NCBI RefSeq assembly: GCF_001625015.1
Contig: NZ_LVWJ02000014.1
Coordinates: forward strand, 930,001 to 994,000
Origin: Lewinella sp. 4G2
GTDB taxonomy: Bacteria > Bacteroidota > Bacteroidia > Chitinophagales > Saprospiraceae
Length of the DNA stretch: 64,000 nt
Direction of reading: 5' to 3'
The translations under genes and the position numbers were made by a program. Positions 22,235-29,310 of this stretch are shown piece after piece; within the stretch, counting starts at the first letter, position 1; every line of letters begins with the position of its first letter. The notes under the pieces are model-generated. The model was given only the letters and a program-made list of their open reading frames with translations, made no database searches and had not been told where the DNA came from.

Positions 22235-23596
22235 ATGCTCCGCCCCCTCCTCCTCCTAACCCTCCTCCTCGCCACGCCCCTCCTCCCCCACCAGCTTCGC
22301 ACCTGCGTCAGCGCCCAGGAAATGATGGGTACGGCCATCCTCACGCAACGCCAGCAGGGAGAACTGCGGGACGCCTGGCTGCAGCAACGCGTGGATACCC
22401 TCCTGCCCGCCCTCATGCGCCGGGAGGGGATCGATATGTGGGTCCTCATCAGCCGGGAGTACAACGAGGACCCGGTGCTGAAAACGATGCTGCCCAGCAA
22501 CTGGATGGGCGCGCGGCGCACGACCATGCTCCTCATCTACGACCCCGGCGGCGGGCGCCCGCTGGAAACCCTCGCCTGCGCCCGCTACGACGTGGGGGAC
22601 GTCTTCAAAAAAGCCTGGGATAAGGACGCCCAGCCCGACCAGTGGGCCCAGCTCGCCGAACTCATCCACGCCCGGCAACCAAAGCGGATCGCGGTGAACC
22701 GCAGCGCGGATTTCGGCCTGGCCGACGGCATCAGCAGCTACCACTACGAGCGCCTCCTGGACGTCCTCGAACCCACCGCGCGCGACCGCGTCGTGAGCGG
22801 CGAACGGCTCGCCATCGGGTGGCTCGAAAGCCGCCTCCCCGCCGAAATGACCGTCTACCGCCACATCATGCGCGTGGCCCACGGCATCATTCAGGAGGCC
22901 TTCAGCGACGCCGTTATCGTGCCCGGCGTGACGTCCACGGACGACGTCGTCTGGTGGATGCGCCAGCGTTGCGCCGCGCTCGGCCTACCCGTCTGGTTCC
23001 ACCCCACCGTGGACGTGCAGCGCGCCGACCCCGAACGTTTCGACCACCTCCGCAGCTTCTCCAGCCGGCCCGGCGCGGTGATCATCCAGCCCGGCGACCT
23101 GCTGCACTGCGACTTCGGCATCACCTACTGCGGCCTCAATACGGACACCCAGCACAACGCCTACGTGCTCCGCCCCGGCGAGACGGCCGCCCCGGATTTC
23201 CTCACCGCGGCCCACGCCAGCGGCATGCGCGTCATGGACCAACTCACCGCCAATTTCCGCAACGGGCGCACCGGCAACGAACTCCTCGCCAAGACCCTCG
23301 CGGACGGCCAGGCGGCCGGCTTACGCCCCACCATTTACACCCACCCGATCGGCTACCACGGCCACGGCGCCGGCCCCACGATCGGCCTGTGGGACCAGCA
23401 GGGCGGCGTCCCCGTCCGCGGCGATTACCCCCTCCACCCGGGCACGGCGTACAGCATCGAACTCAACAACGCCATCTTCATCAGCGCCTGGAACAAGGAC
23501 ATCCGCATGATGTTGGAAGAAGACGGTTTCTGGGACGGCGAGCGCTTCCGCTACATCGGGCCGCGCCAAAGGGAGCTGTATTTGATTGGGCGGTGA
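22235..23596 (+). CDS. Secreted M24-family metallopeptidase (Xaa-Pro aminopeptidase-like)
   Basis: 453 residues with a signal peptide ending TCVSAQ. The N-terminal half (30-210) is a creatinase-like domain (REGIDMWVLISREYNEDPV). The C-terminal half is the pita-bread metallopeptidase fold. Metal ligands are the aspartates in LLHCDFGITYCGLNTDTQHN (about 293 and 304), histidine in THPIGYHGHGAGPTIG (about 375-377), glutamate in YSIELN and glutamate in MMLEEDGFW. The full set suggests a working di-metal peptidase acting in periplasm or outside. The TCVSAQ codons are a one-mismatch copy of the 17-bp motif (22299-22315). Confidence 0.9.
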   Translation: MLRPLLLLTLLLATPLLPHQLRTCVSAQEMMGTAILTQRQQGELRDAWLQQRVDTLLPALMRREGIDMWVLISREYNEDPVLKTMLPSNWMGARRTTMLLIYDPGGGRPLETLACARYDVGDVFKKAWDKDAQPDQWAQLAELIHARQPKRIAVNRSADFGLADGISSYHYERLLDVLEPTARDRVVSGERLAIGWLESRLPAEMTVYRHIMRVAHGIIQEAFSDAVIVPGVTSTDDVVWWMRQRCAALGLPVWFHPTVDVQRADPERFDHLRSFSSRPGAVIIQPGDLLHCDFGITYCGLNTDTQHNAYVLRPGETAAPDFLTAAHASGMRVMDQLTANFRNGRTGNELLAKTLADGQAAGLRPTIYTHPIGYHGHGAGPTIGLWDQQGGVPVRGDYPLHPGTAYSIELNNAIFISAWNKDIRMMLEEDGFWDGERFRYIGPRQRELYLIGR

Positions 23597-23621
23597 GGGT
23601 GGCTTTTATTTTTGATGATAT

Positions 23622-23671
23622 GGGCGCCCCGACTGAGTGCGGGACTTACTGCGTGGCGCTGCCGCGGGTGC
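23622..23671. repeat. 50-bp copy of the GGCGCCCCGACTGAGTGCGG element
   Basis: GGGCGCCCCGACTGAGTGC, then GGGACTTACTGCGTG, then GGCGCTGCCGCGGGTGC (17-bp motif, one mismatch, 23655-23671). Matching copies are at 29130-29179 and 57310-57358; those have an additional inverted 17-mer on the left that is missing here. Confidence 0.8.
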
Positions 23672-23784
23672 GGTGTTTTGGGACGGAGTGCGAGCGGATG
23701 GGTAACGCCGACTAAAGTCGGCGCGTACGAGCCTACGGGGTACGACTAAAGTCGGGACCCTACCCATGGCTTACCTTCGCCCCC

Positions 23785-25086
23785 ATGAAATCACAAGCTG
23801 AGATCCTGACCAAACTGGGCATTACCGCGCTGAACCCCATGCAACGGGAAGCGCGCAAGGCCATCCTCCACGGCGATGAGGTGATGTTGCTCTCCCCGAC
23901 GGGGACGGGTAAGACCCTGGCCTTCCTCCTCCCCCTGCTCAATACCCTGAGCCCGAAGGAAGAACTCATCCAGGCGCTGATCCTGGTCCCGAGCCGGGAG
24001 CTGGCCATCCAGATCGAGCAAGTGTTTCGGGAGATGGGGAGTGGCTTCCGCTCGCAGTCCGTCTACGGTGGCCGGCCGGGCTCCAAGGAACGGCAGGACC
24101 TCAAAAACCCACCCGCCCTCCTGATCGGGACGCCGGGCCGGGTAGCGGACCACCTCCGCCGCGAAGCCTTCGACGTGCGCCGCATCAAAACCCTCATCCT
24201 GGATGAGTTCGACAAATCATTGGAAACGGGTTTCGAAGGGGAGATGAAACAGATCGTCCGGGACCTGCCGAACGTCCAAAAAAAGATCCTCACCTCCGCC
24301 ACCCAGGCGGTGGAAGTCCCAGACTTCCTGGGCCTGGCCGACCCCGTCACCATCGACTACCTCGGTACCCGAAGCAGCCGCCTCCGCATCGTGGAGGCCG
24401 TCTCCGAACAGAAGGACAAACTCGACGTGCTGGAAGCCCTCCTCGGCGAAACGGGCAACGGCCGGGGCATCATCTTCTGCAACGTGAAGAGCACCCTCGC
24501 CTTCGTCGGGGAGTTCCTCGATAGCCGGGGGATCGACTACGGCACCTTCATGGGCGGCCTCGAGCAGCAGGACCGGGAACGGGCCCTGATCAAGTTCCGC
24601 AACGGCACCCACCGCATCCTCCTGGCCACGGACCTGGCGGCGCGCGGGATCGACGTCCCGGAACTGGACTTCATCATTCACTACCAACTCCCCCTCCGGG
24701 AAGCCGAGTTTACCCACCGCAACGGCCGCACCGCCCGGATGCACGCTAACGGGACGGCCTACGTCCTCCGCTACGCCGGCCTCCCCGCCGCCGAGTACCT
24801 GGGCAAAGTGGAAGCCGCCGAGCTCCCCCTCACCCCCCGCCGCGCCGAAAACTCCAACTGGACGACCCTCTACGTCTCGGCCGGCCGCCGCGACAAGATC
24901 TCGAAGGGCGATCTGGCCGGTCTCTTCTTCAAACAGGGCGGCCTCCAAAAAGGCGAACTGGGCGTCATCGAGTTGTTGACGGATTGCGCTTTCGTGGGCG
25001 TCCCCAAAAAGAAGGCGGAGGCCTTGGTGGCGTTGCTGAATAATACGCGAGTGAAGAAGCGTAAGGTTAGGATTTTGGAGGTTTGA
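23785..25086 (+). CDS. DEAD-box RNA helicase with DbpA-type RNA-binding domain
   Basis: 433 residues. Helicase core motifs: SPTGTGKT (motif I), LVPSRELAIQ (Ia), GTPGR, LILDEFDKS (motif II, DEFD rather than DEAD), LTSATQ (III, SAT), IIFCNVKST (IV), TDLAARGIDVP (V) and HRNGRTAR (VI). Residues ~360-433 (TTLYVSAGRRDKISKGDLAGLFF, LGVIELLTDCAFVGVP, RVKKRKVRILEV) match the DbpA RNA-binding domain, which in DbpA binds 23S rRNA hairpin 92. A role in 50S assembly is inferred. The changed Walker-B residue is notable but the key D-E pair is kept. Confidence 0.9.
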   Translation: MKSQAEILTKLGITALNPMQREARKAILHGDEVMLLSPTGTGKTLAFLLPLLNTLSPKEELIQALILVPSRELAIQIEQVFREMGSGFRSQSVYGGRPGSKERQDLKNPPALLIGTPGRVADHLRREAFDVRRIKTLILDEFDKSLETGFEGEMKQIVRDLPNVQKKILTSATQAVEVPDFLGLADPVTIDYLGTRSSRLRIVEAVSEQKDKLDVLEALLGETGNGRGIIFCNVKSTLAFVGEFLDSRGIDYGTFMGGLEQQDRERALIKFRNGTHRILLATDLAARGIDVPELDFIIHYQLPLREAEFTHRNGRTARMHANGTAYVLRYAGLPAAEYLGKVEAAELPLTPRRAENSNWTTLYVSAGRRDKISKGDLAGLFFKQGGLQKGELGVIELLTDCAFVGVPKKKAEALVALLNNTRVKKRKVRILEV

Positions 25087-25261
25087 GGGGGGGCTCTCCG
25101 CCGCCCCTTTTGCTGCGCAGCTACTTCGTGGTCCAAAGGAGAGGGGAGCTGAATCTCCGGGACATAAGAATCATTAAAAGGTTTAAATCTTTATTCCAAG
25201 TCTCATTCACCAAGGACATAGTGAACTGAAATTTCATCACTCGTTATAGAAATCTCAGAAG

Positions 25262-26104
25262 TCAGGTCACCCCTCTCCCCTGGAGAGGGGCCGGGGGAGA
25301 GGGATTCCCACCAAAATAATACCCAGCCCCCACCGCCGCACTCCGCAACGCACTCTCCGCAAAATTCCCCCCTTGCTCCAAATAACAATGCTGCAAACCG
25401 GCCAACTCCGGGTCGGGTAGCACGGCGGGGTAGTCGATGGTGCCAGTGCCGAATTCAGTGTAGTCTCGCGAAACGGGGTGCATGTCTTTGAGGTGCCACA
25501 TCACGAAGCGGCCGGGGTGGGCCTCCACGATGGCTTTGGGCGTCGTCACCCCGGCGTGCAGGACCCAGTACATATCCAATTGGAGCCGGACGAGCGCCGG
25601 GTCGGTTTCTCGCAGGACGAGGTCGTAGGCCACCACCCCACCGTAGTCGAAGAACTCGTACCCGTTATTGTGAAAAGCGAAACCGAGCCCAGCATCCCGC
25701 GCCCGTTCGCCGATGCGGTTGAACAGGTTCGGAAGACGGCGGATGGTCGCCGCGTTGCGTTGCGCCGGGGCAAGCGTGGGCCAGGTGATGTAGTCCAGCT
25801 CCAAATCCAGGGCGGCGGCGATCACCCGGTCGACGAATTGCCAGAAGCGAACTTCTGGCCCGTCCAGATACTCATGAAAGCTGAAGTGGCCACTGGTGGC
25901 GCGCAGCCCGCGATCGTGGAGGATGTCCCGAAAAGTGCGGCAGGGGTGACCGTAAATGTAGGAGCGGTCCGCGTCGAGGCCGTATACTTCGAAGTGTTGA
26001 TAGCCCATTCTCTGAAGCGCGTCGAGGGTAGCGATGGGGTCACTGGCCATGTCATCCCGCACACCGTAGAGTTGGAGGCCCAGGGGGTATTTTTTGGGAA
26101 GCAT
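25262..26104 (-). CDS. Sugar phosphate isomerase/epimerase-like TIM-barrel protein
   Basis: 280 residues of the xylose-isomerase-like AP-endonuclease-2 fold. It starts KYPLGLQLYGVRDDM. Candidate metal residues lie in FHNNGYEF, LQLDMYWV (D) and VMWHLKDMH (H, D). It is not an intact xylA. Substrate unknown. The last residues (PSPPAPLQGRGVT) are encoded by a GC-rich inverted repeat, CCCTCTCCCCTGGAGAGGGG (about 25267-25286), a word found dispersed in many bacterial genomes, so the natural C-terminus may lie earlier. Two matching palindromes upstream of the start suggest specific regulation. Confidence 0.82.
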   Translation of the reverse strand: MLPKKYPLGLQLYGVRDDMASDPIATLDALQRMGYQHFEVYGLDADRSYIYGHPCRTFRDILHDRGLRATSGHFSFHEYLDGPEVRFWQFVDRVIAAALDLELDYITWPTLAPAQRNAATIRRLPNLFNRIGERARDAGLGFAFHNNGYEFFDYGGVVAYDLVLRETDPALVRLQLDMYWVLHAGVTTPKAIVEAHPGRFVMWHLKDMHPVSRDYTEFGTGTIDYPAVLPDPELAGLQHCYLEQGGNFAESALRSAAVGAGYYFGGNPSPPAPLQGRGVT

Positions 26105-26132
26105 GGATTGGTATTTTGATGAAAAACATCAT

Positions 26133-26184
26133 GATTTGATATTCAAATATCAAATCATCATAATAATATGATATTTGAATATCA
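26133..26184. promoter_or_regulatory. Pair of identical-core palindromic operators
   Basis: Site 1, 26133-26156, has 11-base arms (GATTTGATATT CA AATATCAAATC). Site 2, 26169-26184, is TGATATT TG AATATCA. Both share TGATATT-NN-AATATCA with centres 32 bp apart, about three helical turns, so a repressor dimer pair could bind one face. They lie just upstream of the isomerase-like gene (start 26104). The regulator is not identified. Confidence 0.7.
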
Positions 26185-26222
26185 AATGGTTATGTTTTTG
26201 GCTATTCAGCGTTCTGCCCCCC

Positions 26223-27341
26223 CTAAACCGTAACCTCCCGAAACCGAATCCCCAAACCCTGCTCAATCGTCCGCACCTTGCTCATTTCGCCGGATATGAT
26301 GAGGGCGATCGACTCCCCCTTCTTGCCGCCCCGGGCCGTTCGGCCACTACGGTGGGTGTAGTATTCGAGGTGCTCCGGTAGCTGGTGGTGGAGGACGAAG
26401 GAGAGATCGTTCACGTCAATCCCCCGGGCGGAAATATCCGTCGAGACGAGGAATTGCAGTTTTTCGTTACGGAAGGCGCGCATCACCTTGTCCCGTTCCT
26501 TCTGAGTCATGTCTCCCTCGAGGGCACCGATGGCGAAATCGTACTTCTTCAATGCGGTGGCGAGGGCCTGGGTGCCCGCCTTCGTCCGGCAGAAGATGAG
26601 CCCCCGTTCGCCGGCCCGCCGCTTGAGGATGCGGACGATGACGTCGATCTTATCGTTGATCTTGGTCTTGACGTAGTAGTGGGTAATGTTCCGGTTCACC
26701 ATATCGTGGCGGTTCACCTGTACGCGCACGGCCTCGGGCGACATGTAGGTCTTCACGATCCGCTTGATCTCCTCGGGCATGGTGGCGGAAAAGAGCCAGG
26801 TATTACGCTTCGCCTTGTTGTACTTCAGGATCTTGCGCAGGTCTTCCTTAAAGCCCATGCTGAGCATCTCGTCGGCTTCGTCCAGCACGAGTGTTTGGAC
26901 CTTCGAGATATCCACCGCTTCCCGCTTCACGAGGTCGAGCAGCCGGCCGGGGGTAGCCACGACGATGTGCGTCGGCCGGGAAAGCGCCTTGATTTGCCGG
27001 TAGATCTTGTCGCCTCCGTACACGCCCTCGGCGAAGATCCGCGCGTCCACGTATTTCGTAAACTTGAAGAGTTGCTTCTGGATCTGCTGCACGAGCTCCC
27101 GCGTCGGCGCAATGATGAGCCCCTGCACTTCCTCCTTCTTCGGGTCGATACTGGCCAGCAACGGCAATCCGAACGCGGCCGTCTTCCCCGTCCCGGTCTG
27201 GGCCAGCCCGATCAGGTCTGTTTTCTTCTTCAGCAAGATGGGAATGACCTCCTCCTGAATTTGGGTCGGTTTGATGATCCCGAGCTCTTTGAGGCCCTTT
27301 ACGTAGTCTTTGGAGATGCCTAGGGTGGAGAATGATGACAT
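26223..27341 (-). CDS. DEAD-box RNA helicase (RhlE-like core)
   Basis: 372 residues, almost nothing but the helicase core: FSTLGIS...LGIIKPTQIQ (Q motif), AQTGTGKT, APTRELVQQI, ATPGRLLDL, LVLDEADEMLSMGF, FSATMP, LIFCRTKAG, STDISARGIDV and HRSGRTARGG. All catalytic motifs are intact. It lacks the basic C-terminal tail usual in RhlE/CsdA enzymes, so it is a minimal form. A role in RNA remodelling, e.g. ribosome assembly or cold stress, is family knowledge only. It is followed downstream by the operator pair of the isomerase gene. Confidence 0.93.
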   Translation of the reverse strand: MSSFSTLGISKDYVKGLKELGIIKPTQIQEEVIPILLKKKTDLIGLAQTGTGKTAAFGLPLLASIDPKKEEVQGLIIAPTRELVQQIQKQLFKFTKYVDARIFAEGVYGGDKIYRQIKALSRPTHIVVATPGRLLDLVKREAVDISKVQTLVLDEADEMLSMGFKEDLRKILKYNKAKRNTWLFSATMPEEIKRIVKTYMSPEAVRVQVNRHDMVNRNITHYYVKTKINDKIDVIVRILKRRAGERGLIFCRTKAGTQALATALKKYDFAIGALEGDMTQKERDKVMRAFRNEKLQFLVSTDISARGIDVNDLSFVLHHQLPEHLEYYTHRSGRTARGGKKGESIALIISGEMSKVRTIEQGLGIRFREVTV

Positions 27342-27535
27342 TTTTAGTTTTTAAGTTGCGAGTTTTAGAGTTGCAAGTTGCGAGTGTCGAGTTGCGAGTA
27401 TCGAGTTGCAAGTATCAAGTTGCGAGTTCCGAGTGTCGAGTTGCGAGGTGTCCCGTACGAACGAAGAGAGCATAGCTGTGCGGTAGCCAATCAGTCCTCA
27501 CTTATCGAGAATCGAGAATCGAGAATCGAGAATCC
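27342..27535. repeat. TCGA-rich tract and reverse core, overlapping MFS gene end
   Basis: Degenerate GTTGCGAGT/GTATCGAGT words (27350-27446) are followed by the conserved core in reverse orientation (27447-27505: TACGAACGAAGAGAGCAT, GCGGTAGCCAATCAGTCCTC). Next come four near-perfect ATCGAGA repeats (27504-27533). The repeats supply the stop and last codons of the transporter gene. Confidence 0.8.
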
Positions 27536-28716
27536 CTTGGGAACCACGCCCAAAACCCCAACGCAGCAACCACCCCAACCGTTCCGGGAATCACCCAAAT
27601 ACCCGCCCAATCGTGGCTGCCATCCGCCAGGGCGTAGGCGTTGACGACTTCTCCGGCGAGCCAGCTGCCGAGGATCATCCCGACGCCCTGGTTGGCGAAT
27701 ACGATCAATCCCTGGGCGGTACTCCGCAGGCTTTTGGGGACGCGGTTATCAACGTAGATCTGGGCGGCCACGACGATCCAGACGAAGCAGATGCCCTGCA
27801 CCATGATTCCAGCGTAGAGTAGCCACTCCTGATGTCCTGGCCGACCCACCATGAAGGCCAGGTAGCGGGCACCCCACAGGAACAGGCCCCAGAAGACGAC
27901 CCGCCGGAAACGGACCTTCCGCAGCACGAAGGGTAACGAAAGCAGGATAAATACTTCCCCCACGTTTCCAATCGACATCTTCGCCGCCGCGGCCGACCAC
28001 CCGATCTCCGTCAGGAAGGGGTTGACGAAGCTGTAGTAGAAAGCCGACGGGATGCACGACAGCAGCATGGCCACCATCAGTACGAGCATGCCCGGTTCAC
28101 GGAAGATCTGCTTCACTTCTTCGCCGCCTACATCCGACCAACTAAAGCCCGGCTGGGGCGGGATCTCGTCCAATCCCCAGGCCAGCGTGGCCGTCAGCAG
28201 GCAGTAGCCGACGCCCAGGAGAAGGGGCCAGGCGGTCGGCTCCCAACCCAGTAAACCCAGGGCGAAGCCAACGACGGTGAACCCGACCGTCCCCCACGTC
28301 CGCACCGCGGGAAACTGCTCCGACGGCCGCTCTAACTGGTGGAAGCAGACGCTCGAAAGCAGGCTGAACGTCGGCATGAAGCACAGGTTGAACAGCAAGA
28401 TCAGGCCGTAGAAGGGGAGGAAGGCATCCACGAAAAAGCAGCCCGTCAGCGCCACCGCGGCGAAGAGGTTGAGGTAGACGAGCATCCGGTCCGCGCTGAA
28501 GTGTTTGTCCGCCAGCCAGCCCGTGATTGGTGGGGAAACGGTGGCGGCGATCGCGGCCGAAGCGTACACCATGCCCACCTCCCGGCCGCTGAATTCGAGC
28601 GTCCGCAGCAGGTAGGTCCCCAGCGTGATCGCGACGCAGGCGAAAGTGCTGTTCTGCGTCCATTGCAACAGGGAAAGGCGGAGGGTGGCGGGCATGCGGC
28701 GGAGGTAGCCCATCAC
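27502..28716 (-). CDS. MFS transporter, nucleoside:H+ symporter type
   Basis: 404 residues with about twelve membrane helices. It resembles NupG/XapB-type nucleoside permeases (MPATLRLSLLQWTQNSTFACVAITLGTYLL; VYASAAIAATVSPPITGWLADKHFSADR; a late QGLIVFANQGVGMILGSWLAG). It probably imports nucleosides across the inner membrane. The last 12 residues (PRDSRFSILDSR) and the stop are encoded by ATCGAGA repeats of the neighbouring tract, so the original 3' end appears to have been replaced. A small membrane protein gene lies just upstream on the same strand. Confidence 0.88.
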   Translation of the reverse strand: MMGYLRRMPATLRLSLLQWTQNSTFACVAITLGTYLLRTLEFSGREVGMVYASAAIAATVSPPITGWLADKHFSADRMLVYLNLFAAVALTGCFFVDAFLPFYGLILLFNLCFMPTFSLLSSVCFHQLERPSEQFPAVRTWGTVGFTVVGFALGLLGWEPTAWPLLLGVGYCLLTATLAWGLDEIPPQPGFSWSDVGGEEVKQIFREPGMLVLMVAMLLSCIPSAFYYSFVNPFLTEIGWSAAAAKMSIGNVGEVFILLSLPFVLRKVRFRRVVFWGLFLWGARYLAFMVGRPGHQEWLLYAGIMVQGICFVWIVVAAQIYVDNRVPKSLRSTAQGLIVFANQGVGMILGSWLAGEVVNAYALADGSHDWAGIWVIPGTVGVVAALGFWAWFPRDSRFSILDSR

Positions 28717-28740
28717 CGTGCAAGTTTGTCCGGAAGCGTG

Positions 28741-29019
28741 CTAGACCAGTTGGTCATCCGCCGCCGGCCGGGCCTGCGGGGTGGCTTCTTTTTCGGGAAG
28801 GTCGCGCAGCATCAAAGTGGGTTCCACCTTCGTTACCTCGGGCCGCCGCAGGGCATTGAAGACGAAGCCGATCGTCCCCAGTAAGCCGAGCAGTACGCCC
28901 GCCGGCAGTACCCACGGGCTCACCTCCCACGACTGAATCTTACAGATCGCTCCGGCAAAAACCAGGGCGGCGCCCAGAAACATTAGGGTAGTAAGTAGGA
29001 AGACGGGTAGTTTTTTCAC
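28741..29019 (-). CDS. Small two-helix membrane protein, GldL-like in part
   Basis: 92 residues with two hydrophobic helices (about 5-27 and 36-56) and a charged proline-rich tail. The segment AICKIQSWEVSPWVLPAGVLLGLLG recalls the K-I-Q-x-W pattern of GldL, a T9SS motor protein, but the protein is far shorter and that link is weak. It is 24 bp upstream of the MFS gene and may be co-transcribed with it. Function unknown. Confidence 0.6.
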   Translation of the reverse strand: MKKLPVFLLTTLMFLGAALVFAGAICKIQSWEVSPWVLPAGVLLGLLGTIGFVFNALRRPEVTKVEPTLMLRDLPEKEATPQARPAADDQLV

Positions 29020-29099
29020 GGGGTTCAGGTTTTCACCTTAACGGTCGGTTCTTCCCCGTAGTTCACCCATTTTTTTCGGTTTCCCGGTCCCATTTCACC

Positions 29100-29179
29100 G
29101 CACCTGCGGCAGCGCCCATATGGCATGCTGGGCGCCCCGACTGAGTGCGGGACTTATTGCATGGCGCTGCCGCGGGTGC
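29100..29179. repeat. 80-bp element with inverted 17-bp motifs
   Basis: Left end is an exact GCACCTGCGGCAGCGCC (29100-29116). Right end is its one-mismatch complement GGCGCTGCCGCGGGTGC (29163-29179). Between them lies GGGCGCCCCGACTGAGTGC and GGGACTTATTGC. It is the most complete of three copies (others 23622-23671 and 57284-57358). The inverted ends would allow a hairpin or act as mobile-element termini. Confidence 0.85.
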
Positions 29180-29224
29180 CAGGCAAAGGGTTTAGAAGCC
29201 TGCAAACGGAGGACTGAATTAAAC

Positions 29225-29264
29225 AAAAAACCGGCCCGCCACCAAAAAGGATAACGGGCCGGTT
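29225..29264 (-). terminator. Intrinsic terminator of the beta-helix protein gene
   Basis: On the minus strand AACCGGCCCG (29264-29255) pairs perfectly with CGGGCCGGTT (29238-29229), a 16-nt loop between, followed by a run of six T. It lies 47 bases after the stop at 29311. Confidence 0.88.
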
Positions 29265-29310
29265 GATGCGGGAGTGGCAGGTGCCTCCCCACTAATGGCT
29301 GGCTAGAATT

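Noticed and set aside
28741-29019. Calling the 92-residue protein GldL
   Set aside because: Only a short K-I-Q-x-W-type segment is shared; it is far too short and lacks the GldM neighbour.
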